From Methylorubrum extorquens (GTDB lineage Bacteria > Pseudomonadota > Alphaproteobacteria > Rhizobiales > Beijerinckiaceae), in assembly GCF_024169925.1 (NCBI RefSeq), contig NZ_JALJXF010000001.1:3664001-3728000 (forward strand): 64,000 nucleotides of DNA. The letters are read 5' to 3'. Both the position numbers and the translations under genes were made by a program. Below are positions 56,077 through 64,000 of the stretch, one piece after another; the first letter of the stretch is position 1, and each line of letters starts with the position of its first letter. The notes below the pieces were generated by a model that searched no databases, was not told the DNA's origin, and saw only the letters and a list, made by a program, of their open reading frames with translations.

Positions 56077-57309
56077 CTACCCCCGCGCAGGCAGGCGCGG
56101 GATCAGCCCGACCTTGGGCCGGCGGGAGCGGAACTGCCCGCGCTCGATCGCCACGAAGGTCAGGATCGCCAGGGCGAGCGTGGTGAGCCACCAGATCGTG
56201 GTGAGGCCGACGCCGACGCAGCCGATGGCAAAGGCGGTCGCGAAGGCCGCCATGGCGCAAGGCGCCAACACCGTAGCATCGCGGCCCGCGCGGAAAATCG
56301 CGCCGTAGAGGGCGAACGCGGCGGCGAAGGCGCCGACGATGCCGAGTTCGTACCAGAACTCGAACAGCATCGTGGTCGGCGCATTGATCGGCAGGATGCC
56401 GAAGATCTTTCCGCGCAGGGTCGTCTCGAGGCCATGGCCGGTCACGAGCCGCACCGGCTCCAGGGTGACGACCTTCTGCCACGCCTTGAGCGCCAGCACG
56501 CCGGGCGCCACGGGCCCGAACAGGGCGATGCCGATGGGGCGCGCGAGGAACGGCAGCAGCGGCGCGACCACGAGCAGGCCGGCGGCAATCAGCGCGGTGA
56601 CGCGCACGCCGAGCGACAGGCGCCAATGCGTCAGCGCGAAGGCCAGCGCCCCCACCGCCAGCGCGAACAGGGCGGTGACGCCCGGCGCTAGCAGCAGCGC
56701 GCCCGCGACGAGCACGACCACGACGAGCGAGCCCATGTCGCGGCGGCGCGAGCGCAGCCACGCCACGGCGGGCCAAGCGAGCAGCGCCAGCAGCACCGCG
56801 CCGCGTTCCAAGGCGCTGTCACCGTCCGGGTTGTCCTTCAGCATCGCGTCGCCGACGAGGTTGATCAGGATCGCGACGATGGCCGCTGCACCGACGCCGA
56901 GCGGCAGCAAGTAGAGGTTGGCCGAACGCATCCGGTCGGGCAGCGCGAGATAGGCAAGCAGCGTCATCACCACGGTGGCGACGAGGTTGGCCAGCCGCTC
57001 GCTCGCGGGCCCGGGAAACGGCGTCCAGACCAGCGACAGCCCTGACCAGAACACCACCAGCATGCCGGCGAGGAAGGACGGCGCGGTCAGCAGCCGCTTC
57101 AGGGCCGGGCCGACGGCGCGCTGGTGCTGGTCGATGGCGCTTGCGGTGATCAGCAGGACGACGGCGATGGGCGCGAGCACCACGGTGGCGCGGCGCGAGA
57201 CCTGCGCGGCCACCGGCAGCACCACGAACAGGCCGAAGAAGCCGATACGGCGCAGCAGGGCCGCCGCGTCGAGGGCGGGATCGACGGTCGTGGTCGGGGG
57301 ACGCGGCAT
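56077..57309 (-). CDS. O-antigen ligase/polymerase-like membrane protein (Wzy/WaaL type)
   Basis: A 410-residue protein with about ten hydrophobic helices. The key loop G-H-G-L-E-T-T-L-R-G-K-I-F-G-I-L, then I-N-A-P-T-T-M-L-F-E-F-W-Y-E-L-G-I-V-G (about 305-330), is the Wzy_C-type hallmark, although the usual His-Asn is here Ile-Asn. It may add O-units or another polysaccharide at the outer face of the inner membrane. No other polysaccharide genes are adjacent, so it is an orphan. ATG 57309. Confidence 0.8.
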   Translation of the reverse strand: MPRPPTTTVDPALDAAALLRRIGFFGLFVVLPVAAQVSRRATVVLAPIAVVLLITASAIDQHQRAVGPALKRLLTAPSFLAGMLVVFWSGLSLVWTPFPGPASERLANLVATVVMTLLAYLALPDRMRSANLYLLPLGVGAAAIVAILINLVGDAMLKDNPDGDSALERGAVLLALLAWPAVAWLRSRRRDMGSLVVVVLVAGALLLAPGVTALFALAVGALAFALTHWRLSLGVRVTALIAAGLLVVAPLLPFLARPIGIALFGPVAPGVLALKAWQKVVTLEPVRLVTGHGLETTLRGKIFGILPINAPTTMLFEFWYELGIVGAFAAAFALYGAIFRAGRDATVLAPCAMAAFATAFAIGCVGVGLTTIWWLTTLALAILTFVAIERGQFRSRRPKVGLIPRLPARG

Positions 57310-57438
57310 GATCGAGGGAGGACCGGATCCGGCGCCCCTGCGGATTGCGGGCGCTTAGCCTACACCTAGTGCAGTGGGGTGGGCCGGGCTGTAGAGGCGC
57401 TGCAACACCTCAGCCCGTGCAGCAGCGCGAAATTTGCA

Positions 57439-57969
57439 TCAAACTGCCGTGGTCTCTGGCCGCGCGCGGCGACGGCGGCGGGCGAGGTGGCGTCCGACAT
57501 CGCTGGTGACGCGCCAGCCGCCCCAGGCGGCGAGGAAGCCGAGCAGCCCGGCGACGAGGCCGTCCGCCGTGGTCGGCACCGCCGGCTGATAGTCGCGATA
57601 GGCGGCGCGGGCGATGCTCATGTCGGGGTCGCGCGCCATCACGCCGAGGCGTCCGAGCGGGCTCGCCGCCGTGTCGAGGGCGAGCTTCTGCGCTTCCAGC
57701 CGCTTCAGCCGCTCGACATCGGCCCGGGCCGACTCGCCGCGCCGGGCGATGAAGGCATCCGGGTTGGTCCGCAGCAGCGCCAGCGCCTCGTCCCGGCTGC
57801 GGCCGGTGGCCTGGGCGTCGGCATCGAGGGAAGCGATGGAGCGGCGCAGCTCGTCCAGGGCCCCGCCGAGGCGCTGGGTGTATTGCTGGGCGAATTCCGG
57901 TGCCTGCGCGGCGATGACCGCCGCGAGCAGTCCGAAGGCAAGGCCGAGCGTTCGGACGACACGGAACAT
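57439..57969 (-). CDS. DUF2937 family protein
   Basis: A 176-residue membrane protein: N-terminal hydrophobic helix (V-V-R-T-L-G-L-A-F-G-L-L-A-A-V-I-A-A-Q-A-P, about 3-24), a long helical periplasmic segment (Y-T-Q-R-L-G-G-A-L-D-E-L-R-R-S), and a C-terminal helix (G-L-V-A-G-L-L-G-F-L-A-A-W-G-G-W). DUF2937 matches; function unknown. Two ATGs, 57975 and 57969: an AGGAAA eight nt upstream favours 57969 (M-F-R-V-V-R). Confidence 0.85.
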   Translation of the reverse strand: MFRVVRTLGLAFGLLAAVIAAQAPEFAQQYTQRLGGALDELRRSIASLDADAQATGRSRDEALALLRTNPDAFIARRGESARADVERLKRLEAQKLALDTAASPLGRLGVMARDPDMSIARAAYRDYQPAVPTTADGLVAGLLGFLAAWGGWRVTSDVGRHLARRRRRARPETTAV

Positions 57970-58036
57970 CGACATTTCCTTTGCGGGGGCCACCCGGTTT
58001 GTAGGGCGATCCGCGTCCCTCGGGGAGGGCCGCGGC

Positions 58037-58297
58037 TCAATCTTGGCAGAGGGCGGCCGCTACATCCGCCTCGGTGAGGGCGTCGAGGGCGCCGGTGATC
58101 TTCACCGCCCGCGCCTTCTCGCCGGGCGGGAACAGCAGAACCACGGTCTCGGTGCCGGGACAGGCCGGATCGGTGCAGACGATCTCGCTCACGCTCATCG
58201 CCGTATCGAGGCCGTAGCCGCCCGCCTTCCGCAGCCAAGCCTCCACCCGCCGCCGGGCGGCGGCATCGGGCTTTGGTGCGCGTCCGAACAGGGCCAC
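58037..58297 (-). CDS. small conserved protein with CTDPxCP motif
   Basis: An 86-residue protein: charged N-terminus, then I-V-C-T-D-P-A-C-P-G-T-E-T-V-V-L-L-F (about residues 39-56), a Cys-x4-Cys motif within a beta-rich fold, sometimes annotated in Hyphomicrobiales as nitrate-reductase-related without good evidence. The motif could bind a metal or a thiol. GTG 58297 starts it, 10 bp after the WD40 gene stop, so it is cotranscribed with it. Confidence 0.75.
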   Translation of the reverse strand: MALFGRAPKPDAAARRRVEAWLRKAGGYGLDTAMSVSEIVCTDPACPGTETVVLLFPPGEKARAVKITGALDALTEADVAAALCQD

Positions 58298-58307
58298 GGC
58301 GCGGGCG

Positions 58308-59315
58308 TCAGGCCGGCAGGGTCAGCAGGCCGGCCTGCCCGTCGGCGCAGCCGAAGGCGAGGCGGGCGCCGGCCGGGTCCCAGGCGAGCGCCGAGATCGC
58401 GCTGCCCTTCACGGCCGGGCGCACCAGCAGCTCCGAAGCGTCGGAGAAGCGCACCAGCAGCACGCAGCCATCCTCGTAGCCGATCGCCAGGACCGGTGCC
58501 TTCGGGTGGAACGCGACCTGCGAGACCCGCGCCGGCCGCACGCCGCATTCCCGCGGCGCCTTGCCGGTGGGGCCCTCCTTCGAGTCGAACGGCCAGACGA
58601 TGGCCGCCTCGGCACCGCTGGTGGCGAGCCACTTGCCATCCGACGACCATGAAAGCGAACGCACCTTGGCGGGATAGCCCGACATCCGCATGTGGCCGCG
58701 GTCGGGCTGGAGGCGCCAACCATGCAGCGCGTTCTCCTGCATGGTCGAGACGACGAAGCGGCCGTCGGACGACCACGTCACGTCGAGATGCGAGCCCTTC
58801 CACTCGATGAATTCGGGCGGCGTCTCGAGGTTCGGATACCAGAGGCTGACGCCGTTGTAGTGCGCCACCGCCAGCCGGTAGCCCTTCGGCGCGAAGGCAA
58901 GGCCACGGCCGGTGGTGGGCGCGGTGAAACTCTTTTCGCGGCCCTTGGCGTCGCGGGCGATGATGGTGCGTCCCGAGGCGAAGGCGAACGAGCCGTCGCC
59001 GTGAAGCGCCAGCGCATCGATCCAGCCGCCGTTCTTGGCTCGCGCCAGCTCGCTCGACCGGCCGTCCGCTTCCGTCGCGACCACGCGGCCGTCATCGCCC
59101 CCGCTCACCAGCCGGACGCCGTTGCTCGCCGCCACGAGGATGCCGCTGTCCGAGTGGGCGGCAACGGTCTCGGTCGCGCCGTCACGGGCCAGCAGCACGC
59201 CGCCATCGGCGAGCGCCAGCGCCAATGTCCCCTTGAGCCAGTGGGCGGCGGTGACGTGAGCGCCGGCGGCGATGTCCGCGACGTGCTCGGTGAGAGAGGG
59301 AGCGGAGACGCTCAT
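58308..59315 (-). CDS. WD40 repeat protein
   Basis: A 335-residue beta-propeller. Seven WD-type repeats are visible by recurring motifs: G-R-V-V-A-T-E-A-D-G-R near residue 76, W-I-D-A-L-A-L-H-G-D-G-S-F-A-F-A-S-G near 97-114, H-L-D-V-T-W-S-S-D-G-R-F-V-V-S and S-L-S-W-S-S-D-G-K-W-L-A-T-S-G-A-E-A-A-I-V-W near 225. No signal peptide, so cytoplasmic. WD40 propellers mostly scaffold protein complexes. ATG 59315; it lies 17 bp downstream of the DUF1275 gene, in an operon with it. Confidence 0.9.
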   Translation of the reverse strand: MSVSAPSLTEHVADIAAGAHVTAAHWLKGTLALALADGGVLLARDGATETVAAHSDSGILVAASNGVRLVSGGDDGRVVATEADGRSSELARAKNGGWIDALALHGDGSFAFASGRTIIARDAKGREKSFTAPTTGRGLAFAPKGYRLAVAHYNGVSLWYPNLETPPEFIEWKGSHLDVTWSSDGRFVVSTMQENALHGWRLQPDRGHMRMSGYPAKVRSLSWSSDGKWLATSGAEAAIVWPFDSKEGPTGKAPRECGVRPARVSQVAFHPKAPVLAIGYEDGCVLLVRFSDASELLVRPAVKGSAISALAWDPAGARLAFGCADGQAGLLTLPA

Positions 59316-59332
59316 GCCGGAGGGGTCTTCCT

Positions 59333-60082
59333 TCAGATCTTGGTCAGCGGCACCGGCGCGCGCCGGTAGGACAGGGTGAACAGCGTTGCGGCCAGACATA
59401 GCCCGGCCGCGACGCAGGCGGGAATCGCCAGGGCCACGATTCCGAGATGCGCATGGGCGAGCGTGCCCGCAACCGCCCCGACGAGGAGCGAGAGCCAGAC
59501 CGAGCCGTCGCCGACCCAGCCCAGCCGGGGCCCTCGCCCGGCGAGCGCCAGCGCCGCCTTCTGGCCGAACGCGAACAGCGCGCCCGTGACGAAGGTGGTG
59601 CCAGCGCGAAAGCCCTGGACATGGGCGAGCACCGCATTCTGCCCGCCCATGGCGAGCGCCAGGAACAGCGAGGCCACGCCGACATGGGCGTGCTCGGCGG
59701 CCAGGGCGACCGCCGCCGTCAAGGCGACGGCTTCCAGGCCGAGCACCGCGGGCGTGACCCAGCGCGGCGGGCACAGGGCGGCGATGGCGCCCCCCGAGAC
59801 CGCGCCGACGAGGAAGGCGCCGATCAGCAGCGCCGGCAGCACGGCGCCGAGCGGCTCACCATGGCCCAGCGAGACGGCGAGCTGCGTCGTGTTCCCGCTC
59901 ATGAGCGAGGTGTAGAGGCCGCCGAGCCGGATGAAGCCGAGCGCGTCCACGAATCCGGCGAGCGCCGTGAGCACGACGCCGAAGCCGATCTGCCAGGGTC
60001 GGGTCACGGGGCGGGCACGATCGTTAAGGCGCTCTTCGAAAGACGGGCGGGGGCGGGGGCGAAAGACGGCCTCATCCGACAA
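59333..60082 (-). CDS. DUF1275 (YoaK) family membrane protein
   Basis: A 249-residue protein with six hydrophobic segments. The YoaK signatures G-F-V-D-A-L-G-F-I-R-L-G-G-L-Y-T-S-L-M-S-G-N-T-T near residue 43 and A-M-G-G-Q-N-A-V-L near 152 are present. TTG 60082 starts the open frame; GTG 60007 (V-T-R-P-W-Q-I) is possible, but neither has a good ribosome-binding site. First gene of the WD40 and CTDPxCP operon. Function unknown. Confidence 0.85.
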   Translation of the reverse strand: MSDEAVFRPRPRPSFEERLNDRARPVTRPWQIGFGVVLTALAGFVDALGFIRLGGLYTSLMSGNTTQLAVSLGHGEPLGAVLPALLIGAFLVGAVSGGAIAALCPPRWVTPAVLGLEAVALTAAVALAAEHAHVGVASLFLALAMGGQNAVLAHVQGFRAGTTFVTGALFAFGQKAALALAGRGPRLGWVGDGSVWLSLLVGAVAGTLAHAHLGIVALAIPACVAAGLCLAATLFTLSYRRAPVPLTKI

Positions 60083-60274
60083 GGGTTTAGGCGTGTCATC
60101 GCGTCGGGCGCGACTGAGACCAGTTCCTGCACCGTGCCGTCAAGGTTAACTGATCGGTTACCAAATGCGCGCAAATCGAAGCAATCACGGTGAACGAGGC
60201 CCTTCACGGCCCCGTTGGTCCGGCGATCCGCAAGCTCGGCTGTTGCCCGAGCACGGGTGAGTTGGAGTTCTGCC

Positions 60275-60694
60275 ATGATCCCCTTCGCCTGCGTCCCCGC
60301 TGCCCTGCCGCCGTTCTCCCTGGCGCCGCATGCCGACACGATCCTCGTGGTCGAGGACGAGTTCTTCGTCTGCGAGCTGGCCGCCGAGGCCCTGCTCGAC
60401 GAAGGCTACCGGGTGCTGACCGCGGCCGACGCGGAGGAGGCTGAGGCGATCCTGTCGAGCGAGCACGTGGACCTGCTCTTCACCGATATCGATCTGGCCC
60501 GCAACACGAACGGCATCGCGCTGGCCCGCAGCGCCCGTCGCAGCCTGCCGCGCCTGCCGGTGGTCTACACCTCCGGCGGCCGCGACGGCCTCTCCGCCGC
60601 CGAGGCCGTGAACGAATCGGTGTTCATGCCCAAACCCTACCGCGCGTCGCAGCTCGTGGCCGTGACCAACGACCTGCTGCGCCACCGCGACTGA
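60275..60694 (+). CDS. single-domain response regulator (receiver only)
   Basis: A 139-residue receiver domain without output domain. Visible sites: acidic pair in L-V-V-E-D-E-F (about residues 24-30), phosphoacceptor Asp in L-F-T-D-I-D-L (about 70), the switch T in V-Y-T-S-G-G and conserved K-P-Y. ATG 60275 is preceded by GGAG eight nt upstream. An N-terminal stretch of about 18 hydrophobic residues (M-I-P-F-A-C-V-P-A-A-L-P-P-F) is unusual. No histidine kinase is nearby. Confidence 0.93.
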   Translation: MIPFACVPAALPPFSLAPHADTILVVEDEFFVCELAAEALLDEGYRVLTAADAEEAEAILSSEHVDLLFTDIDLARNTNGIALARSARRSLPRLPVVYTSGGRDGLSAAEAVNESVFMPKPYRASQLVAVTNDLLRHRD

Positions 60695-60728
60695 GTTTCC
60701 CCGCCCTCAACCCATACGAGACGTGACC

Positions 60729-61073
60729 ATGCGTCGCCTGATTACCTGCGCCTTCCTGATGCTCGCCGCGATTCCGGCCGCCCGAGCCGAATGCAATGTC
60801 GAGGATACCGGGCTCGAACCGACGATCGCGGCGAAGAAGGAACTTCAGGAGGTCAAGAACGCCCAGATCGTGCGCGACCTGCGGACTCTGCGCGATGCCG
60901 CGATCGTGCTCGAATCCTACGGCTTCCCGGACGAGTGCAAGCGCCTTGTCGCCATCGTGAAGGGTCTGGCCGCCAAGCCCGACGACACGATCAAGCGCAG
61001 CAGCGACACCGACGAGGAGAAGGCCGAGGAGATCCAGGAATCCCGCGAGCCGAAGGCGCCCCGCGCACGCTGA
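60729..61073 (+). CDS. hypothetical exported protein (114 aa)
   Basis: Signal peptide M-R-R-L-I-T-C-A-F-L-M-L-A-A-I-P-A-A-R-A (1-20). The mature domain (about 21-85) is helical with two Cys: E-C-N-V-E-D-T-G and D-E-C-K-R-L-V, then a disordered, charged tail (S-S-D-T-D-E-E-K-A-E-E-I-Q-E). I recall similar secreted proteins with PRC-barrel domains in Methylobacterium but see no PRC-barrel here. ATG 60729 is used (GTG 60723 in frame). It follows the receiver gene by 34 bp. Confidence 0.65.
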   Translation: MRRLITCAFLMLAAIPAARAECNVEDTGLEPTIAAKKELQEVKNAQIVRDLRTLRDAAIVLESYGFPDECKRLVAIVKGLAAKPDDTIKRSSDTDEEKAEEIQESREPKAPRAR

Positions 61074-61077
61074 GGCT

Positions 61078-61755
61078 TCAATCCAGCGCGGCGAGCCCAA
61101 CCGGAAAATCCCCGCCGCGCCTCAGGCAGACGACCGGTACGGAAACATAGCGCGCGATCTGCCCGGCCACGGTTTCAGGGGGGATCGGTGCCCCCTCGCT
61201 CTCGCTGACGACGATGCCGACGAGTGGGATGCCATGCGCCCTCAGCGTCTCGACGGCCGTCAGCGCGTGGCTGATGGCGCCGAGATAGCTGCCGGATACG
61301 AGCAGCGACGGAATTCCCTGCGATCTCAGCCAGTCGAGGCCGGTGGCGCCCTCGGTGATCGGGCTCATCAAACCGCCGACGCCCTCGATCACCACGGTCT
61401 CACCGTCATCGGCCTCGGCCAGACGCGCGCCGCACCACGCGACAAGCTCAGGCAGCCCGAGGCTGCGCCCCTCGCGGGCGGCGGCGAGGTCGGGTGCCAG
61501 CGGCGCGGCGAAGCGCCAGGGCGAACAGGCCTCGACCGTTTCCGGCGTGACGGCGAGCCCCTGCGCCGCGAGCAGGCGCCCGGTGTCGCTCTCGGCGAAG
61601 TCGGGATGGTCGAGCGGGGGAACGCCGCTCGCGAGCGGCTTCAGCGCCCGCACCCGCCGGTCCTGCCCGCGCAGACGGCGGACGAGTGCGGCGGTGGTGT
61701 AGGTCTTGCCGATCTCGGTGCCGGCGCCGACGACGAACAAGGCGGGCGGAGGCAT
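61078..61755 (-). CDS. bioD: dethiobiotin synthase
   Basis: Forms dethiobiotin from 7,8-diaminopelargonate, CO2 and ATP. The 225-residue product has the P-loop G-A-G-T-E-I-G-K-T-Y-T (about residues 10-20), the catalytic Lys near L-K-P-L-A-S-G, and E-G-V-G-G-L-M-S-P-I. The other biotin genes are not adjacent, so bioD is unlinked here. ATG 61755. It is convergent with the secreted-protein gene, 4 bp apart. Confidence 0.93.
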   Translation of the reverse strand: MPPPALFVVGAGTEIGKTYTTAALVRRLRGQDRRVRALKPLASGVPPLDHPDFAESDTGRLLAAQGLAVTPETVEACSPWRFAAPLAPDLAAAREGRSLGLPELVAWCGARLAEADDGETVVIEGVGGLMSPITEGATGLDWLRSQGIPSLLVSGSYLGAISHALTAVETLRAHGIPLVGIVVSESEGAPIPPETVAGQIARYVSVPVVCLRRGGDFPVGLAALD

Positions 61756-61802
61756 GGTGTGCGGATCGCTCGGTTAGGAAAACGGCGTTGTCCCACCCGC
61801 GC

Positions 61803-61908
61803 CCTCATCCTGAGATGCCCGCGCCAGCGCGACTCGAAGAATCATCCGGTTCGCGCACGGATCCCCGGAGCATTCTTCGAGGCTGCCGCGCAGCACCTCA
61901 GGGTGAGG
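61803..61908. repeat. large imperfect palindrome between bioD and fpr
   Basis: CCTCATCCTGAG (61803-61814) is mirrored by CTCAGGGTGAGG (61897-61908), and inner segments ACTCGAAGAAT and ATTCTTCGAGG also pair. The 106-bp element is of the type widely dispersed in Hyphomicrobiales. It occupies the gap between two same-strand genes. Confidence 0.75.
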
Positions 61909-61951
61909 CGGTGCGGTGGAGCGGCCGAGCCAGCCGCTCGCTACGGAGGAC

Positions 61952-62725
61952 CTACTTCTCGACGAAGGCCTTCTCGATCACGTAGTGGGCCGCCTCGCCG
62001 TGGTTGCCCTCCTCGTAGCCGAGGCTCGTCAGCAGCTCGCGGGTGTCCTTGATCATCTCAGGACTGCCGCACAGCATGAAGCGGTCGTTCTCGATCGACA
62101 TCGGCGGCAGGCCGATATCCTCGAACAGCTTGCCCGAGGTCATCAGGTCGGTGATCCGGCCGCGGTTGCGGAACGGCTCGCGGGTGACCGTCGGGTAGTA
62201 GATCAGCTGGTTGGCGATCATCTCGCCGAGGAACTCGTGCTTCGGCAGCGTCTCGGTGATGGTCTCGCCGTAGGCCAGTTCCTGCACCTGACGGCAGCCG
62301 TGGATCAGCACGACCTTCTCGAAGCGGTCGTAGGTCTCCGGATCCTTGATGATCGACAGGAAGGGGGCGAGCCCCGTGCCGGTGCCGAGCAGGTAGAGGT
62401 TCTTGCCGGGCAGCAGGTTGTCGAGCACCAGCGTGCCGGTCGGCTTCTTGCCGATCATGATCGGATCGCCGACCTTGAGGTGCTGGAGCTTCGAGGTGAG
62501 CGGACCGTTCGGCACCTTAATTGAGAAGAACTCCAGCTCCTCCTCGTAATTGGCCGAGACCACCGAGTACGCACGCAGCAGCGGCCGACCCTCGACCTCG
62601 ATGCCGATCATCGTGAACTCGCCGTTGCGGAAACGGAACGAAGGATCGCGCGTCGTGCGGAAGGAGAAGAGCGTGTCGGTCCAGTGGTGGACGGAGAGGA
62701 CGCGCTCCTCGTTGTACTTGCTCAT
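61952..62725 (-). CDS. fpr: ferredoxin/flavodoxin--NADP+ reductase
   Basis: FAD enzyme that passes electrons between NADPH and ferredoxin or flavodoxin. The 257 residues carry FAD motif R-A-Y-S-V-V-S-A-N-Y (about 50-59), the NADP loop G-T-G-T-G-L-A-P-F-L-S (about 114-124), C-G-S-P-E-M near the end and a C-terminal Glu-Lys-A-F-V-E-K typical of bacterial subclass I. ATG 62725 (M-S-K-Y-N-E-E-R). It supports oxidative-stress and Fe-S systems. Confidence 0.95.
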   Translation of the reverse strand: MSKYNEERVLSVHHWTDTLFSFRTTRDPSFRFRNGEFTMIGIEVEGRPLLRAYSVVSANYEEELEFFSIKVPNGPLTSKLQHLKVGDPIMIGKKPTGTLVLDNLLPGKNLYLLGTGTGLAPFLSIIKDPETYDRFEKVVLIHGCRQVQELAYGETITETLPKHEFLGEMIANQLIYYPTVTREPFRNRGRITDLMTSGKLFEDIGLPPMSIENDRFMLCGSPEMIKDTRELLTSLGYEEGNHGEAAHYVIEKAFVEK

Positions 62726-62893
62726 CGGCCGCAGGTTTCCCGATTCTGGAAGCGTCGAAACGGGGCTCTTCTCGCAGTCGCAGCATCCGCGTCAAGACGC
62801 AGCGCTGCCACAGCGGTTGGAATGTGACTTTGCCTGGAACTGTTCTTGATTCCGGCGCATGCCTGCCCCGGCGGGAGCGCAATCCAGGCAAGC

Positions 62894-63826
62894 TTACAGC
62901 GGCTTCAGCCCTGCTTCGATCTCCGCCCGGCGCGGTTCGAGGAACGGCGGCAGTGCGAGACGCTCGCCAAGTGATTCCATCGTCTCGTCGGTGGCGAAGC
63001 CCGGCCCGTCGGTGGCGATCTCGAACAGGATGCCGTTCGGCTCACGGAAGTACAGGCTGCGGAAGTAGTAGCGGTCCACGGGGCCGCTAGAGGGGACGCG
63101 GCGCTGCTTCAGGCGATCGGCCCAGGCGTCGTAATCGGCATCCGGGATGCGGAAGGCGACGTGGTGGACGGCGCCCGCGCCCTGGCGGGCCGGCGCGCCT
63201 GTCCCCTTGAGAAGCTGGACCTCCGCGGCGGGACCGCCCTCGCCGGTCTCGAACACCGTCACCTCGCCCTCGGGCAGCTCGAAGGTCCGGGCGCGGCGAA
63301 AACCGAGAACCTGCGTCAGCACCGCTTCGGTGCGCTCGGGCTGCGAGACGGTAAGGCGGATCGGCCCTAGCCCCCGGATCTGATGCTCGGCCGGCACCGG
63401 GCTGCCCGCCCAGGGATGCGCTTCTCCCACGCCGCCATCATCTACGAGGCTGAGGCGCTGGCCCTCGCCGTCCTCGAAATCGAGGGTGAGACGCCCGTCC
63501 CGCTCGATCGCCGACCCGTGGTTCACGCCTTGGCGGGCGAGATGCTCGCGCCACCAGTCGAAGCTTCCCGCACCGCCGACGCGCAGCAGCGTGCGCGAGA
63601 TGCTGTCGGTGCCGCGGTGCTCAGCGGGCGCCGGCCAGTCGAAGAAGGTGATGTCGGTGCCGGGCGAGGCGCGGCCGTCGGCGTAGAACAGGTGGTAGGC
63701 CGACACATCGTCCTGATTGACGGTCTTCTTGACCAGCCGGAGCCCCAGCACGCGGGAGTAGAAGGCGAGGTTGTCGGCCGCCTGCGCCGTGATGGCGGTG
63801 ACGTGGTGGAGTCCGGTGAGCTGCAT
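62894..63826 (-). CDS. ring-cleaving-type dioxygenase (VOC superfamily)
   Basis: A 310-residue protein with two VOC modules. Metal ligands are in G-L-H-H-V-T-A (near residue 6), V-H-H-V-A-F-R-I-P (near 214) and [14 protein letters not shown] (near 268). This layout is typical of type I extradiol dioxygenase-like proteins annotated ring-cleaving dioxygenase (YaeR/MhqO-like). ATG 63826 starts M-Q-L-T-G-L-H-H. Substrate unknown; a quinone-stress role in some relatives is only an analogy. Confidence 0.9.
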   Translation of the reverse strand: MQLTGLHHVTAITAQAADNLAFYSRVLGLRLVKKTVNQDDVSAYHLFYADGRASPGTDITFFDWPAPAEHRGTDSISRTLLRVGGAGSFDWWREHLARQGVNHGSAIERDGRLTLDFEDGEGQRLSLVDDGGVGEAHPWAGSPVPAEHQIRGLGPIRLTVSQPERTEAVLTQVLGFRRARTFELPEGEVTVFETGEGGPAAEVQLLKGTGAPARQGAGAVHHVAFRIPDADYDAWADRLKQRRVPSSGPVDRYYFRSLYFREPNGILFEIATDGPGFATDETMESLGERLALPPFLEPRRAEIEAGLKPL

Positions 63827-63944
63827 CGCTTGAGGCCTCGCGCGGGAAGCGGTTTCAGCCTTCACCAGATAGGAGGTTCGGGCGCAAGCCCAAGGCGCCG
63901 GCCTCAATGGGGCACCACGCCGCGAACCAAAGCCTTGGGCAGCA

Positions 63945-63984
63945 AACAAAAAGGCCGGCAACGCGCTTACCGCGTGCCGGCCTC
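63945..63984 (-). terminator. intrinsic terminator of a gene beyond the window
   Basis: On the minus strand AGGCCGGCACGCG pairs with CGCG-T-TGCCGGCCT across the loop GTAAG, followed by TTTTGTTTGC. It is oriented to end a minus-strand transcript whose gene lies right of the window. Confidence 0.85.
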
Positions 63985-64000
63985 ATCAAGCCCGTATCGA

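Overview
The window looks like an ordinary stretch of chromosome from a high-GC alphaproteobacterium of the order Hyphomicrobiales, most likely Methylobacterium/Methylorubrum. The pointers are very high GC3; a methylmalonyl-CoA mutase small subunit; a eukaryote-type glutamine synthetase II beside GSI and PII; an RcdA (DUF1465) gene; an FzlA-like GST; and a 6S RNA between zapA and the 5-formyl-THF cyclo-ligase gene. The organism call is inference. No prophage, transposase, CRISPR array, rRNA or tRNA was found.

Layout. 1-10 kb: a partial DUF2147 gene, two small exported proteins, mcmB, uppP, an fzlA-like/queG/epimerase operon, a soluble PAS-PAS-PAS-MCP-PilZ chemoreceptor and a Nudix hydrolase. 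10-16 kb: DUF983, RNase R, an FMN reductase and a GGDEF-EAL protein. 16.5-21 kb: a nitrogen-assimilation cluster of glnA, divergent glnII behind a near-perfect sigma-54 promoter, glsA and glnB. 21-25.5 kb: NAD(P)HX repair, an APC permease and a Sel1-repeat protein. 25.5-30.3 kb: a minus-strand carbon block of gap, a coiled-coil membrane protein, pgk, fba, a degenerate ThiE-like protein and the Sel1-repeat protein. 30.7-35.3 kb: DUF4164, zapA, 6S RNA, fau, a YmdB-type phosphoesterase and a MotA/ExbB-OmpA-type pair. 35.4-40 kb: a D-cysteine desulfhydrase, an MsbA-like exporter, rpmE and rcdA.

40-48.5 kb: a small Cys-containing ORF with its own terminator, rpmH-rnpA-yidC, engB, DUF423, an AtoE-type transporter and a PP2A-like phosphatase. 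48.6-53.4 kb: clpB with a candidate heat-shock promoter and two divergent MOSC paralogues. 53.8-56 kb: argB, a HAD nucleotidase and a zincin-like peptidase, overlapping or nearly so. 56-64 kb: an O-antigen-ligase-like protein, DUF2937, a YoaK-WD40-small-protein operon, a lone receiver domain, bioD, fpr and a ring-cleaving-type dioxygenase.

Functionally the window is mostly core metabolism and cell-cycle housekeeping. The least-explained signals are a dispersed ~100-bp two-palindrome element (two full copies in opposite orientation plus two half copies), larger REP-like palindromes, the ThiE-like protein that has lost ThiE substrate motifs, and the triplicated-PAS chemoreceptor. I found no convincing new multi-gene system.
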